DNA from: Chelativorans xinjiangensis
GTDB lineage: Bacteria; Pseudomonadota; Alphaproteobacteria; Rhizobiales; Rhizobiaceae
Direction: 5' to 3'
Length of the DNA: 64,000 bases
Assembly (NCBI RefSeq): GCF_009812055.1
Contig: NZ_WQNH01000003.1
Span: forward strand, 62,001 to 126,000
Under the pieces are notes generated by a model. That model was not told where the DNA came from and made no database searches. It saw nothing but the letters and a program-made list of their open reading frames with translations. The translations under genes were made by a program, and so were the position numbers. Numbering within the stretch: position 1 is the first letter of the stretch; each line of letters opens with the position of its first letter. Below are positions 33,683 to 43,240 of the stretch, piece by piece.

Positions 33683-34225
33683 TCACGCGTCGCCTTTCAC
33701 CACACCGACGAAGGGAAGCTCGCGGAAGGCGTGCGCAACGTCCATCCCATAGCCGACGACGAAATAGTCGGGGCATTCGAAACCCACGAAATCGGCATCC
33801 AGGCTCGCCTGGCGACGCGAGTGCTTGTCGAGCAGGACGGCGATGGAGACGGACTTGGCGCCGCGCGACAGCATCAGGTCGCGCGTGTATTTGAGCGTCT
33901 TGCCGGACTCCAGGATGTCGTCGATCAGGAGGATGTCGCGGCCCTTCACGTCGTTGTCGATGTCGCGCAGGACCTTGATCTCACCGCTCGTGGTGCCCGC
34001 CCCGTAGCTGGAGATCATGATGAACTCGACCTCCGGCGATATGCCCGCATCGTGCATGGCGCGGATGAGATCGGCGGCGAAGATGAAAGAGCCCTTCAGC
34101 ACGGAAACGACCAGCAGGTCGTTGTAGTCGCGCGACGCGACCTCCTTGGCGAGTTCCAGGTTGCGCCGCGCGATCGCCGAGGCGGAGAAAAGAACTTCGA
34201 TTTCCTTGCCGCGTACAACAGGCAT
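33683..34225 (-). CDS. hpt: Hypoxanthine phosphoribosyltransferase
   Basis: A 180-residue type I phosphoribosyltransferase with the PRPP motif ILLIDDILESGKTL near residue 100 and the loop VLKGSFIFAADLIRA. It salvages hypoxanthine and guanine to IMP and GMP. The start is ATG 34225; it lies 8 bp after the upstream membrane protein gene in the same direction. Confidence 0.95.
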   Translation of the reverse strand: MPVVRGKEIEVLFSASAIARRNLELAKEVASRDYNDLLVVSVLKGSFIFAADLIRAMHDAGISPEVEFIMISSYGAGTTSGEIKVLRDIDNDVKGRDILLIDDILESGKTLKYTRDLMLSRGAKSVSIAVLLDKHSRRQASLDADFVGFECPDYFVVGYGMDVAHAFRELPFVGVVKGDA

Positions 34226-34233
34226 TGTTCGCG

Positions 34234-34875
34234 CTACTCCCTGAACGTCACCGAGACCGACTTCACGCCATCCTTAGGAGCGGCAAGCCGGCTGGAGAAG
34301 GCGAAGCGTTCGCCGGCCGCGAGCTGCTTGCCGCTTGTCCCCAGGAAATAGTGGGTCGTGCGGCCCGCCATGTCCAGCACGTTGACGGACAGGTCGGGCA
34401 GGCGCTCGGCCTCACCGCCTTCATTGACCGCCTCCCCGTCGATCAGCAAAAGGGCTCTTCCGCCGGAGCGCTCTATGCGGCTTTCCAGCTCGGCGATGCG
34501 CAAGGCGGAGCCTTGCGCCCACGCCGGCGACACACGGTCGAGCGCAGCATGGCCACCGGAGACCCAGAAAGCGCCGGCCACGGCGAGAAGGCCGAATGCC
34601 CAAAAGGCCGGATTGCCGAGCGAAAGGCGTCGTTCCGAAATGTGGCTTGCGCCACCGCGCAGCATGTCGAGGCCCGAAGGAGGCGCTGTTGCCGCCGTCG
34701 CCGCGCCAGCGGCCTGCCGCATCCTCCCTTGCGGGGCCAGCGTCTCGTATTCGGCCTCGACGATATCGACAAATGGGCTGGAGACGGCATCGAGCGGCCC
34801 GAAGCCTGCGGCAGCGGGTTCTCCCTCGACGATGATTTCGCCCGAGACGGGCGCTCGACTTCGTTTTTCGGGCAT
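34234..34875 (-). CDS. Single-pass membrane protein, function unknown (conserved upstream of hpt in Rhizobiales)
   Basis: 213 residues: a hydrophilic N-terminus, one membrane segment PAFWAFGLLAVAGAFWVSGG (about 88-107) and a C-terminal beta-rich domain with GRALLLIDGEAVNEGG and FAFSSRLAAPKDGVKSV. The C-terminal part resembles the domain that follows MJ0042-type zinc-finger modules in similar Rhizobiales proteins, but no zinc finger is present in this frame. Its start lies 107 bp from that of the divergent ftsE gene. Confidence 0.65.
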   Translation of the reverse strand: MPEKRSRAPVSGEIIVEGEPAAAGFGPLDAVSSPFVDIVEAEYETLAPQGRMRQAAGAATAATAPPSGLDMLRGGASHISERRLSLGNPAFWAFGLLAVAGAFWVSGGHAALDRVSPAWAQGSALRIAELESRIERSGGRALLLIDGEAVNEGGEAERLPDLSVNVLDMAGRTTHYFLGTSGKQLAAGERFAFSSRLAAPKDGVKSVSVTFRE

Positions 34876-35053
34876 TCGGGGCAGAACCGTTCTTTCGTCG
34901 CCGGCCGTTCTTGGCTAAATCAAAATGGTTAATGCTTCGCCATTTTGCGGTTTTCGCGGCCATGTTAACCATCGGTTTACCATGCGCCTCGAAGGTCGGG
35001 TTCGCACCGGCGGAAGCTTGTCCGCTCCACGCCCAGCACGCAGGTCGCCCCAC

Positions 35054-35713
35054 GTGATTCGTTTCGAGAATGTAGGCCTCAGATACGGGATGGGTCCGGA
35101 GGTGCTCCGCGACGTCTCATTCCATCTGCCCGAGCGTTCGTTCCAGTTCCTGAGCGGACCGTCGGGAACCGGCAAGACGACGCTTCTGCGCCTCCTCTTC
35201 ATGTCGCTCAAGCCGACACGCGGCCTCATCACCATCTTCGGCAAGGACCGCTCTCGCGTCACGCGGCAGGAACTGCCGCTCCTGCGCCGGCGCATCGGCG
35301 TGGTCTTCCAGGATTTCCGGCTGCTCGACCACATGACGACCTATGAGAACGTCGCGCTGCCGCTGCGCGTGCGCGGGCGCGAGGAGGCGAGCTATCGCGG
35401 TGACGTGGTCGAGCTTCTGAAATGGGTCGGGCTGGGCGACCGCATGCACGTTCTGCCGCCGGTGCTTTCGGGCGGCGAGAAGCAGCGCGCCGCCATTGCG
35501 CGCGCCCTCATCGAACAGCCGCGCATCCTGCTTGCCGACGAGCCGACGGGCAACGTGGACCCGCAGCTCGCACGCCGGCTTCTGCGCCTGTTGATCGAGC
35601 TCAACCGGATGGGAACCGCCGTCGTCATCGCCACCCACGACATCGGCCTGATGGAACAGGTGGAGGCGCGGCGCATGGTGCTGTCGGGCGGAAGGCTGGA
35701 AATCTATGACTAA
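35054..35713 (+). CDS. ftsE: Cell division ATP-binding protein FtsE
   Basis: 219 residues from a GTG start at 35054, the position where FtsE homology begins (VIRFENVGLRYGMGPEVL). An ATG at 34982 would add 24 atypical residues. It has Walker A GPSGTGKTT, signature LSGGEKQR and Walker B ILLADEPTGNVDP. With FtsX it forms the ABC-type complex that activates peptidoglycan hydrolases at the division site. It overlaps ftsX by 8 bp. Confidence 0.95.
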   Translation: MIRFENVGLRYGMGPEVLRDVSFHLPERSFQFLSGPSGTGKTTLLRLLFMSLKPTRGLITIFGKDRSRVTRQELPLLRRRIGVVFQDFRLLDHMTTYENVALPLRVRGREEASYRGDVVELLKWVGLGDRMHVLPPVLSGGEKQRAAIARALIEQPRILLADEPTGNVDPQLARRLLRLLIELNRMGTAVVIATHDIGLMEQVEARRMVLSGGRLEIYD

Positions 35714-36704
35714 GGCCAAAGCCGCAAAGGCGCCGCATCCCGCCGTCAAGCTGAAGGAGAAGGTCAGCGCCGGCGTCCGCCAGCAGGCCGCCAGGACCCT
35801 GGCGCGCAAGCAGACGCCCATCGTGCCGCCTGACAACATCGCCGCGCGCGCGATGATCCTCGTCGTTGCCATCATGACCTTCCTTTCGTGCCTGACGCTG
35901 GGTGCAGTGACCCTGGTGCGCGACACCGCCGCCACATGGCAGACGCAGATCGCGCGCGAGGCGACGATCCAGATCAAGCCGGCGGACGGGCTGGATATGG
36001 AAGCCGCACTTGCCGACGCGCGCGACATCGCCGCCGGTCATCGCGGCGTGCGCGGCGCCAGCATCGTCAGCCGGGAGGCGACGACGCGCCTGCTCGAGCC
36101 GTGGCTGGGGCCGGGGCTCGACATCGACGAACTGCCGGTGCCCAGGCTCATCATCGTCACTATCGATCCCGTGGAGCGGCCGGACTTTGCGGCCATGCGC
36201 GCCGAGTTGGCGGAGGCTGTGCCGAACGCCGCGCTCGACGATCACCGCACCTGGGTGGACCGGCTGGTGGCCATGGCGCGCACCACGGTGACAATCGGCA
36301 TGGCCGTCCTGGCGCTCATGCTTTCGGCGACGGCGCTGACGGTGATCTTCGCCACGCGCGGCGCCATGGCGGGCAACGGCCACGTCATCGAGGTCATGCA
36401 TTTCGTGGGAGCGGAGGCGCCGTTCATCGCGCGGGAGTTCCGCCGGCACTTCCTTCTGGCCGGATCGCGCGGCGCGGCCGCCGGCGGGGCGGCCGCCATC
36501 ATCGTCTTCGTGCTGTTTTCCTGGTGGTCCTCGCGCAACGTCGCCACGCCGGAGGGCGACCAGACGGCGGCGCTGTTCGGCAATTTCGCCATCGGTACGT
36601 CCGGTTATCTCGGCGTGGCACTGGTGGTGATACTGATCGCAGTGCTGACGGCGGCGACCTCGCATGTCACCGTTATGGCTCATTTGAAGCGGATCGAGAC
36701 GTGA
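35706..36704 (+). CDS. ftsX: Cell division protein FtsX
   Basis: A 332-residue membrane protein: a basic cytoplasmic N-terminus (about 50 residues), a first membrane helix MILVVAIMTFLSCLTLGAVT, a periplasmic domain (about 75-190) and three further helices in the C-terminal FtsX/MacB-type domain. It is the partner of FtsE. The long N-terminal extension is usual in Rhizobiales. Start ATG 35706 inside the end of ftsE indicates coupled translation. Confidence 0.93.
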   Translation: MTKAKAAKAPHPAVKLKEKVSAGVRQQAARTLARKQTPIVPPDNIAARAMILVVAIMTFLSCLTLGAVTLVRDTAATWQTQIAREATIQIKPADGLDMEAALADARDIAAGHRGVRGASIVSREATTRLLEPWLGPGLDIDELPVPRLIIVTIDPVERPDFAAMRAELAEAVPNAALDDHRTWVDRLVAMARTTVTIGMAVLALMLSATALTVIFATRGAMAGNGHVIEVMHFVGAEAPFIAREFRRHFLLAGSRGAAAGGAAAIIVFVLFSWWSSRNVATPEGDQTAALFGNFAIGTSGYLGVALVVILIAVLTAATSHVTVMAHLKRIET

Positions 36705-36781
36705 GCGCGGCGTGAATCTTTTTGTTTCATGACGCCCGGTGAGGACTATCCCTCGCCGCATTTGGACATTAACCATGCGAT

Positions 36782-37480
36782 ATGAGCGAGATTGCGGGCA
36801 TGTCGGCCAGGGCTGATTCGCAGCGTCGCCGTGGGCGGTTGCTGCTGCGCGCGGGCATGACAGCCCTTGCTGCCTGTGCTTTTGCCTTCGTCGTCGGCTT
36901 TGCTCTCTTCCTCGATCATGTGGCGAACCTTAAGGCGCCGCCCGAGCTGCGGTCGGCGGACGGCATCGTCGTCCTCACCGGCGGCCAGTCGCGCATCGAT
37001 ACCGGGCTCCACCTCCTGAAGGCGGGCAAGGGCAAGCGCCTGCTCATCAGCGGCGTCAATCCCGTGGCCCGGCGCGACGATCTCCGGCTTGCCACAGGCG
37101 GCGACAGCAACCTTTTCAACTGTTGCATCGATATCGACCGGGTCGCGCTGAATACCATCGGCAATGCCGAGGAAAGCGCCAAATGGGCGAGCGCCAACAC
37201 CTATGGCAGCATCATCGTCGTGACCAACAACTACCACATGCCGCGCAGCCTCCTGGAGATGCGCCGCATCCTGCCGGCGGCCGATCTGCAGCCCTATCCG
37301 GTGGTCAACACCCCGCTTTCCGGCAGCGCCTGGCTCGCCAATCCCGATGCCCTGCGCGTTCTCGTCATCGAATACACCAAATATGTTGCCGCCCTGACGC
37401 GTGGCCTCGCGTCAACCCCGCATCCCGCGCCTTCTCTCCCCGAGAGCGTCGAGGATATGCGCGCCATTGTGCGGAAATAG
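36782..37480 (+). CDS. DUF218 / YdcF-like (ElyC-type) membrane-anchored protein
   Basis: 232 residues with an N-terminal membrane anchor (GMTALAACAFAFVVGFALFL) and a DUF218 domain: DGIVVLTGGQSRIDTGLHLL, LLISGVNP, NTIGNAEESAKW and VTNNYHMPRSLLEM. Proteins of this family (ElyC, SanA, YdcF) affect envelope biogenesis and polyprenyl carrier use. The gene lies just downstream of ftsEX and upstream of plsC, an envelope-related group. The exact activity is unknown. Confidence 0.85.
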   Translation: MSEIAGMSARADSQRRRGRLLLRAGMTALAACAFAFVVGFALFLDHVANLKAPPELRSADGIVVLTGGQSRIDTGLHLLKAGKGKRLLISGVNPVARRDDLRLATGGDSNLFNCCIDIDRVALNTIGNAEESAKWASANTYGSIIVVTNNYHMPRSLLEMRRILPAADLQPYPVVNTPLSGSAWLANPDALRVLVIEYTKYVAALTRGLASTPHPAPSLPESVEDMRAIVRK

Positions 37481-37582
37481 GCGGTCTTTTTCCATTCTCC
37501 CCTTTGCAGGCTTTGCCAATCGGCGCGCTTGGGATAACCAACGGCCAACGGGTGCTGTGCGCCTTCGGTCTGGAATCCACGC

Positions 37583-38389
37583 ATGCTCATCGTCCGCTCC
37601 CTGGCGTTCAACGTCGCATTCTATCTGAACCTGATCGTCCAGATGATTGTCTGGACGCCGCTCTATTTCGTGCTGCCGCGCAAGAAGGCCTGGTTCGTGC
37701 CCAAGGTGTGGGCCGCCTCCAGCCTGTGGCTGCACAAGGTGCTGGCCGGCGCGCATGCGGAATTTCTGGGCCTGGAGAACCTGCCCGACGGCCCGTGCAT
37801 CGTCGCGCCCAAGCACCAGTCGTTCTGGGATACCATCGCCTTCCTGCCCTACATCCCCGACGCGCTCTACATCCTGAAGAGGGAACTGATGTGGATCCCG
37901 CTGTTCGGCTGGTACGTGGCCAAGATGCGCATGATCCCGATCGACCGCGGCAGCCGCTCCAAGGCGCTCAGACAGGCCGTCAAGATCGCTCGCGAGCGCC
38001 TCAAGGACAACCGCCAGCTCATCATCTATCCCGAAGGCACGCGACGGGCACCGGGCGCGGAGCCCGCCTACAAATACGGCATCGTCGAGCTCTACAAGCA
38101 GCTCAATGTGCCGGTGGTGCCGGTCGCGCATGTGGCGGGCCTCCACTGGCCGCGGCGCAAATTCCTGCGCTACCCCGGCACCATCCGCGCCCGTTTCCTG
38201 CCGGCCATCGAACCCGGCCTCTCGCGCGAGGCCTTTCAGGAGCGCCTGATCCGCGAGACCGAGGCGGCGTGCGATGCGCTTCTTGTGGAGGCGGCCAAGG
38301 GGCCCAACCCGCCGCCACTGCCGGAGACGGCACGACGAAGGCTTGCGGAGCTCGGCGTGAAGACCGAAGGCGCGTTGACGAAGGACTGA
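37583..38389 (+). CDS. plsC: 1-acyl-sn-glycerol-3-phosphate acyltransferase
   Basis: 268 residues. An N-terminal hydrophobic segment is followed by the acyltransferase HX4D motif in KHQSFWDTIAFLP (about residue 78) and the phosphate-binding motif IIYPEGTRRAPG. It transfers a second acyl chain to lysophosphatidic acid at the inner membrane. Start ATG 37583. It follows the DUF218 gene with a 102-bp gap. Confidence 0.93.
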   Translation: MLIVRSLAFNVAFYLNLIVQMIVWTPLYFVLPRKKAWFVPKVWAASSLWLHKVLAGAHAEFLGLENLPDGPCIVAPKHQSFWDTIAFLPYIPDALYILKRELMWIPLFGWYVAKMRMIPIDRGSRSKALRQAVKIARERLKDNRQLIIYPEGTRRAPGAEPAYKYGIVELYKQLNVPVVPVAHVAGLHWPRRKFLRYPGTIRARFLPAIEPGLSREAFQERLIRETEAACDALLVEAAKGPNPPPLPETARRRLAELGVKTEGALTKD

Positions 38390-38400
38390 TACCGAGGGAG

Positions 38401-38919
38401 CTATCGCGTGATCCGCGCGGCCACCGTTTCCAGCCAGTGGTCGCGGATGCCGAGCGCCTTCAGATGCTCGACGGTGTTGATCACGTATTCCTCGTTGCGG
38501 CCGGACTGGCCGACGGCGCCGTAGACCCGCTGCGCGGCGTGCTCGGCATCTAGACGGCCGGCATATTGCGGGTGGGCGCGATCGACGACGTAGGTGAGCG
38601 CCTCGACCACGGGCCCATCGTGAAGCCGCACGGGCAAGTGGCGTTCCAGATAGACGTTCGTCACCAGTTCACGTTCGCGCAGATAGGCGATCACCTCGCC
38701 CGACAGTTCGCCCGGCACACGGAAGACCATGCCGAGGCAGGAGCCCCCGCGGTCGAGCCCGAGCACGAGGCCCGGCCGGTCCGGCGTGCCGCGATGCACA
38801 TGCGAATGCACGCACAACGCCCGGCGATAACCGAAAAGCCGCGCTTTCCTGGTTTCAACATGGGCAAAACCCGGCCGCCATATCAGCGACCCGTAGCCAA
38901 ACACCCAAAAATCGTCCAT
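38401..38919 (-). CDS. Gamma-glutamylcyclotransferase, ChaC-like
   Basis: 172 residues beginning MDDFWVFGYGSLIWRPGF, the ChaC/GGCT signature in which YGSL binds the gamma-glutamyl group. A catalytic Glu in the later ERELVTNVY stretch fits the family. The predicted reaction is release of 5-oxoproline from glutathione. The start is ATG 38919; longer in-frame upstream codons are not conserved. It converges on plsC (11 bp). Confidence 0.88.
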   Translation of the reverse strand: MDDFWVFGYGSLIWRPGFAHVETRKARLFGYRRALCVHSHVHRGTPDRPGLVLGLDRGGSCLGMVFRVPGELSGEVIAYLRERELVTNVYLERHLPVRLHDGPVVEALTYVVDRAHPQYAGRLDAEHAAQRVYGAVGQSGRNEEYVINTVEHLKALGIRDHWLETVAARITR

Positions 38920-38983
38920 TTCCACCTGATGTCTGCTTCGCCCATGCGGGGCCGGTGACACTCCGGGTAGCGGGAGGATGGCA

Positions 38984-39967
38984 ATGGCGTCAAGGACGGG
39001 AGCGGAATCACGCTTCGGCCGCCGCATGTTTTTGCTGGCGGCAGCCATCGCGGTCGCCGTATTCGCCTATACGGCCGCGTGGTTCTATCTGGCGCACATG
39101 CTCGAGCAACGGACGGCGGCGACCGTCGCAGCGTTCAATGGCAACGGTGTGCGTGCCTTCTGCGAGGAGCCCGAGGCAAGAGGCTATCCCTTCCGCATCG
39201 GCCTGTTCTGCCGCAGCGTGTTCTACGAGAACGGCAGAGGCGGGATCTCCGTGCGCGCCGGCGCCCTGCGTTCCGCCGCGCAGGTCTATCAGCCTTTCCG
39301 CATCGTCGGCGAATTGGACGGGCCGGCGACGATCCGGCTGCCTTTCGCCGCAGCGCTGGAAGCGCGCTGGGAGAACCTGCGTGCCAGCACCCGCCTCGCC
39401 CGCCCGTTGCCCGAGCGCCTCTCCGCCGAGGCAAGGCAGATGGTGCTTTCCTACGAGGAAGGCGCCGATACGCCGCTCGCTACGGCCAAGGCCGTGCAGT
39501 TCCATGCGCGGCCGCAAGGGGAGGATCTGGAGGCGGCGGCGAGCTTCAGCTCCCTTGCGCTCGATGAACGGCTGACACCCGGCCTGCCCCCGCTCGACGG
39601 CCGGATGCGCATGACCCTCAATGACGGCCTTTCCCTGCTTGCCGGCGGCCCACTGGCCCTGCGAGGGCGGTCGGGCACGATTCAGGAGCTGACGGTGGGT
39701 ATCGCCGGCGACACGGCCGGCTTTGCGCTTTCGGGGCCGGTGGCGATCGGCGCGAACGGCCTGATCGACGCCGATCTTGCAGTCCGCGTGGACGATCCCG
39801 CCGCGGTGGGGCGGTTTCTTGCCAATATCTTTCCCGATGCGCGCGACGAGATCACCACCGCGGCCGCCGCCTTCAGCGGCCTCGGCGATGCGCCGCTTCA
39901 GCTTCGCATCACGCGCGGCCGCGTCTTCGCGGGCTTCATCCCGCTCGGCAGGATCCCGCCGCTCTAG
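38984..39967 (+). CDS. DUF2125 domain-containing membrane-anchored protein
   Basis: 327 residues. An N-terminal membrane anchor (MFLLAAAIAVAVFAYTAAWF) is followed by a large extracytoplasmic domain of the alphaproteobacterial DUF2125 family; the CEEPEARGYPFRIGLFCRS segment with two Cys is typical. ATG 38984 is chosen because GGGAGG lies 6 bp upstream, while ATG 38978 is too close to it. The function is unknown. Its stop overlaps the end of the converging dehydrogenase gene by 4 bp. Confidence 0.85.
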   Translation: MASRTGAESRFGRRMFLLAAAIAVAVFAYTAAWFYLAHMLEQRTAATVAAFNGNGVRAFCEEPEARGYPFRIGLFCRSVFYENGRGGISVRAGALRSAAQVYQPFRIVGELDGPATIRLPFAAALEARWENLRASTRLARPLPERLSAEARQMVLSYEEGADTPLATAKAVQFHARPQGEDLEAAASFSSLALDERLTPGLPPLDGRMRMTLNDGLSLLAGGPLALRGRSGTIQELTVGIAGDTAGFALSGPVAIGANGLIDADLAVRVDDPAAVGRFLANIFPDARDEITTAAAAFSGLGDAPLQLRITRGRVFAGFIPLGRIPPL

Positions 39968-40914
39968 GCGCTCTCGGACTCCGGTTTCGGCGGGTGGGCG
40001 AGCACGTGGCGGCCGAAGTCCGGCACGTCGACCTCCTGGCCGGCTTCGATGATCGAGTGGCGGATGTCGCGGGTGCGGGTAAAAAGGTCGAACAGCTTGT
40101 CGCCGTCGCCCCAACGGATGGCGCGCTGCAGGGCCGAGAGGTCCTCAGAAAACCGCGCCAGCATCTCCAGGATGGCATCGCGATTGTGCAGGCACACATC
40201 GCGCCACATGGTGGGGTCGGAGGCGGCCAGACGGGTGAAGTCGCGGAAGCCGGAGGCGGAGTATTTGATGACCTCGGATTTCGTCACCGTCTCCAGGTCG
40301 TCCGCAGTGCCGACGATGTTGTAGGCGATGATGTGCGGCAGGTGGGAGACGATGGCCAGCACCATGTCGTGGTGCTCGGGGTCCATCGTGTCGACGCGCG
40401 AGCCGCAGGCTTCCCAGAAGCGGGTAAGCTTTGCCTGCGCCTCGGCATCGGTGCCGGGCAGTGGCGTGAGGATGCACCAGCGCTCCTCGAAAAGCTCGGC
40501 GAAACCCGCATCGGGACCGGAATGCTCCGTGCCCGCGATGGGATGGCCGGGGATGAAGTGGACGTTCTCCGGGATGAAGGACGTCATCTCACGGATGACC
40601 GAGGTCTTCGTCGAGCCGGCGTCGGTGACGATGGCGCCGGGCTTCAAGCCTCCGGCGATCTCTGCGGCCACGGCGCCCGAGGCGCCCACGGGCACGGAGA
40701 CGATCACCAGGTCGGCGTCGCGGACCGCTTCGGCGGCATCCAGGAAATAATCGTCACCAAGGCCGAGCTCGCGGGCGCGGGCGAGCGTTTCGGCGCGGCG
40801 AGTGGCGATGCTGAGCCGGCCCGCCAGCCCTTCGCGGCGGATGACGCGGGCGAGCGAGGAGCCGATGAGGCCGATACCGACGAGGGCGATTTTTTGAAAG
40901 AGGGGCTCAGGCAC
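39964..40914 (-). CDS. tyrC: Prephenate/arogenate dehydrogenase
   Basis: 316 residues: Rossmann motif LVGIGLIGSSLARVIR near residue 10, SVPVGASGAV, the substrate motif HPIAGTEHSGPDAG, and SHLPHIIAYNIV. It oxidatively decarboxylates prephenate or arogenate in tyrosine synthesis. It directly follows hisC (4 bp), whose product can also act on aromatic keto acids, so the pair forms an aromatic amino acid unit. There is no ACT or chorismate mutase domain. Confidence 0.93.
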   Translation of the reverse strand: MPEPLFQKIALVGIGLIGSSLARVIRREGLAGRLSIATRRAETLARARELGLGDDYFLDAAEAVRDADLVIVSVPVGASGAVAAEIAGGLKPGAIVTDAGSTKTSVIREMTSFIPENVHFIPGHPIAGTEHSGPDAGFAELFEERWCILTPLPGTDAEAQAKLTRFWEACGSRVDTMDPEHHDMVLAIVSHLPHIIAYNIVGTADDLETVTKSEVIKYSASGFRDFTRLAASDPTMWRDVCLHNRDAILEMLARFSEDLSALQRAIRWGDGDKLFDLFTRTRDIRHSIIEAGQEVDVPDFGRHVLAHPPKPESESA

Positions 40915-40918
40915 AGTC

Positions 40919-42019
40919 TTAACCGTTCAGGAATTCGGTGAGCGCCGAAACGACACCGCGATTGGCTTCTTCCGGCCCTACCGTCATGCGCAGGGCATTG
41001 GGGAAGCCGTAGGCGGTCACGCGGCGCAGGACAAAGCCGCGGGCGGTGAGGAAGGCATCCGCCTCCGCCGCCGTCTTGCTGCCGTTTTCGGCAAAGTGGA
41101 CGAGCAGGAAATTGCCGACGCTGGGCGTCACCCTGAGGCCAAGCCCGGTCAATTCCTCCGTCAGCCAGGTGCGCCATGTCTCGTTGTGGGCGATGGCTTG
41201 CTCCACATGCGCCTTGTCGCGGATGGCGGCCGCACCCGCCTCGATGGCAAGCGCATTGACGTTGAACGGCCCGCGCACGCGGTTCACCGCATCGATCACA
41301 TGCGCCGGCGCGTACATCCAGCCGATACGCAGGCCCGCCAGACCGTGGATCTTGGAGAACGTGCGCGTCATGACGACATTGTCGGACGAGGACACCAGCT
41401 CGATGCCGGCCTCGTAGTCGTTGCGGCGCACATATTCCGCGTAAGCCGCATCGAGCACCAGGAGCACATGCTTCGGCAAGCCGGCGCGGAGGCGGCGCAC
41501 TTCGTCCACGGGCAGATACGTGCCGGTGGGGTTGTTGGGATTAGCAAGGAAGACGATCTTCGTGCGCTCCGTCACGGCCGCCAGAAGAGCGTCGACGTCG
41601 GCGCGCTCATCCGTCTCCTTCGCCGCCACTGGCGTGGCGCCCGTGGCGAGGATCTGGATGCGGTAGACGAGGAAGCCGTGCTCGGAGAAGAGGCCCTCGT
41701 CGCCGGGTTTCAGATAGGTCTGGGCGAGCAGGCCCAGAAGCTCGTCCGAACCGTTGGCACACAGGATATTCGCCGGATTGAGACCGTGCGCCTCGGCGAT
41801 CGCCTCGCGCAGCTTTGTCGCAGAGCCGTCGGGATAGAGCTCCACGTGGCGGCTGGCCGCCCGAATAGCCTCGAGCGCGGCCGGCGAAGGGCCAAGCGGC
41901 GTCTCGTTGGAGGAGAGCTTCCAAACCTTTGCCACGCCCGGTGCGTCTTCGCGGCCGGGAACGTAAGGGGCGATATCCAGGATGCCGGATTTGGGCTGCG
42001 GACGGTCGAGCGGGCTCAT
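40919..42019 (-). CDS. hisC: Histidinol-phosphate / aromatic aminotransferase
   Basis: A 366-residue class I/II PLP aminotransferase with [40 protein letters not shown], the PLP lysine in [16 protein letters not shown], and an Arg near the C-terminus. HisC enzymes serve histidine synthesis. Linkage to the tyrosine-pathway dehydrogenase suggests this copy mainly transaminates aromatic substrates (HisC2-like). Start ATG 42019. Divergent from metA. Confidence 0.9.
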   Translation of the reverse strand: MSPLDRPQPKSGILDIAPYVPGREDAPGVAKVWKLSSNETPLGPSPAALEAIRAASRHVELYPDGSATKLREAIAEAHGLNPANILCANGSDELLGLLAQTYLKPGDEGLFSEHGFLVYRIQILATGATPVAAKETDERADVDALLAAVTERTKIVFLANPNNPTGTYLPVDEVRRLRAGLPKHVLLVLDAAYAEYVRRNDYEAGIELVSSSDNVVMTRTFSKIHGLAGLRIGWMYAPAHVIDAVNRVRGPFNVNALAIEAGAAAIRDKAHVEQAIAHNETWRTWLTEELTGLGLRVTPSVGNFLLVHFAENGSKTAAEADAFLTARGFVLRRVTAYGFPNALRMTVGPEEANRGVVSALTEFLNG

Positions 42020-42103
42020 CGGATGGTTCCAAATAATCGAAGCCGCCTGCTTTAGTCCATTAACCGCATTGACGCAAAGGGTTGTCCGGCTTAAAAGGCG
42101 CCA

Positions 42104-42158
42104 TTCCGTGGTGATTTGGCCGGTCGGCTTGCAGCCACGTAAAACAAGTCGCTAAAAG
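42104..42158 (+). promoter_or_regulatory. SAM-II riboswitch upstream of metA
   Basis: The block GTGGTGATTTGGCC, then GGCTTGCAGCCACGT, AAACAAGTCGCTAAA matches the alphaproteobacterial SAM-II (metA) motif in order and spacing: CGTGG pairs with CCACG, and the AAGTCGCTAAA tail makes the pseudoknot. It lies about 75 bp upstream of metA. S-adenosylmethionine binding should reduce methionine synthesis. Confidence 0.9.
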
Positions 42159-42181
42159 GCCGAGGGATGCAAATTCCGCTG

Positions 42182-42213
42182 AGACCGGCCGCGATTTCGC
42201 CGCCGGTCTTTTT
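42182..42213 (+). terminator. Riboswitch-linked intrinsic terminator before metA
   Basis: AGACCGGC (42182-42189) and GCCGGTCT (42202-42209) form an 8-bp stem followed by a T5 run, 17 bp before the metA ATG. Its left arm GACCGGCC is complementary to GGCCGGTC (42118-42125) in the riboswitch, giving an alternative antiterminator pairing. Confidence 0.85.
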
Positions 42214-42229
42214 GTTTGGAGCCTGCGCC

Positions 42230-43150
42230 ATGCCGATAAAGATTCCCGACCAGCTTCCCGCCCGTGACGTGCTCGCGCGCGAGGGTGTGTCCGTCATGGG
42301 CGAAGAGACGGCGCTGCGTCAGGACATCCGTCCGCTGCAGATCGGGCTCCTGAACCTCATGCCCAACAAGATCCGCACGGAGACCCAGCTCGCCCGGCTG
42401 ATCGGTGCGTCGCCTCTTCAGGTGGAGCTGACGCTGGTGCGCATCGGCAACCACAAGGCCAAGAACACACCCGAGGACCACCTTATTGCCTTCTACCGGA
42501 CCTGGGAGGAGGTGGCGGATCGCAAATTCGACGGCTTCATCGTCACCGGCGCGCCGGTGGAGCTTCTGCCGTATGAGGAAGTCACGTACTGGGATGAACT
42601 GACGCGCATCTTCGATTGGACAACGTCCCACGTCCATTCCCCTTTCTTCATCTGCTGGGGTGCGATGGCCGCTGCCTGGCACTTCCACCGCATTCCCAAA
42701 CACACGTTGGAGAAGAAGGCCTTCGGCGTCTTCCGTCACCGCAACAACGCGCCCGCCTCGCCCTATCTTGCCGGCTTCTCGGATGATTTCGCGATTCCCG
42801 TTTCGCGGTGGACGGAAGTGCGTGCCGCCGACATTCCCTCCTTCCCGGGCCTGGAGCTGCTCATGGAATCGGACGAAACCGGCCCCTGTCTACTTGCCGA
42901 GGCGACCGGCAACCGGCTCTATATGTTCAACCACATCGAATACGACTCCACGTCGCTCAACGAAGAGTATCGGCGCGATATGGCTGCCGGCGTGCCCACC
43001 GATGTGCCGCACGATTACTACCCCGAAGACGATCCGGCCCGCCAACCGCTCAACCGCTGGCGCTCGCACGCCCATCTGCTCTTTGGCAACTGGATCAACC
43101 AGGTCTACCAGACCACACCCTACGAGATGGAGAAGATCGGCCAACGGTGA
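42230..43150 (+). CDS. metA: Homoserine O-succinyl/acetyltransferase
   Basis: 306 residues of the MetA family: [15 protein letters not shown] at the N-terminus, [16 protein letters not shown], catalytic Cys in [10 protein letters not shown] near residue 140, and the HIEYDSTSL motif with Glu of the catalytic site. It acylates homoserine at the first committed step of methionine synthesis. Many MetA-like proteins use acetyl-CoA, so the acyl donor is uncertain. ATG 42230 is preferred to an earlier in-frame ATG that lies inside the terminator-bearing leader. Confidence 0.95.
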   Translation: MPIKIPDQLPARDVLAREGVSVMGEETALRQDIRPLQIGLLNLMPNKIRTETQLARLIGASPLQVELTLVRIGNHKAKNTPEDHLIAFYRTWEEVADRKFDGFIVTGAPVELLPYEEVTYWDELTRIFDWTTSHVHSPFFICWGAMAAAWHFHRIPKHTLEKKAFGVFRHRNNAPASPYLAGFSDDFAIPVSRWTEVRAADIPSFPGLELLMESDETGPCLLAEATGNRLYMFNHIEYDSTSLNEEYRRDMAAGVPTDVPHDYYPEDDPARQPLNRWRSHAHLLFGNWINQVYQTTPYEMEKIGQR

Positions 43151-43240
43151 AGCCGGGCCTGTTTCCGGTGCGCGGCACGGCGCGGAATGATGCGCCAGCC
43201 TCGCTCACGGCAATGGTCGACTTCGAACCGCCCGCCATCG

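Noticed and set aside
34876..34925. A CPECP zinc-finger-like stretch at the start of the membrane protein before hpt
   Set aside because: It is in a different frame from the gene, with no second Cys pair and no continuing domain; chance in GC-rich sequence.
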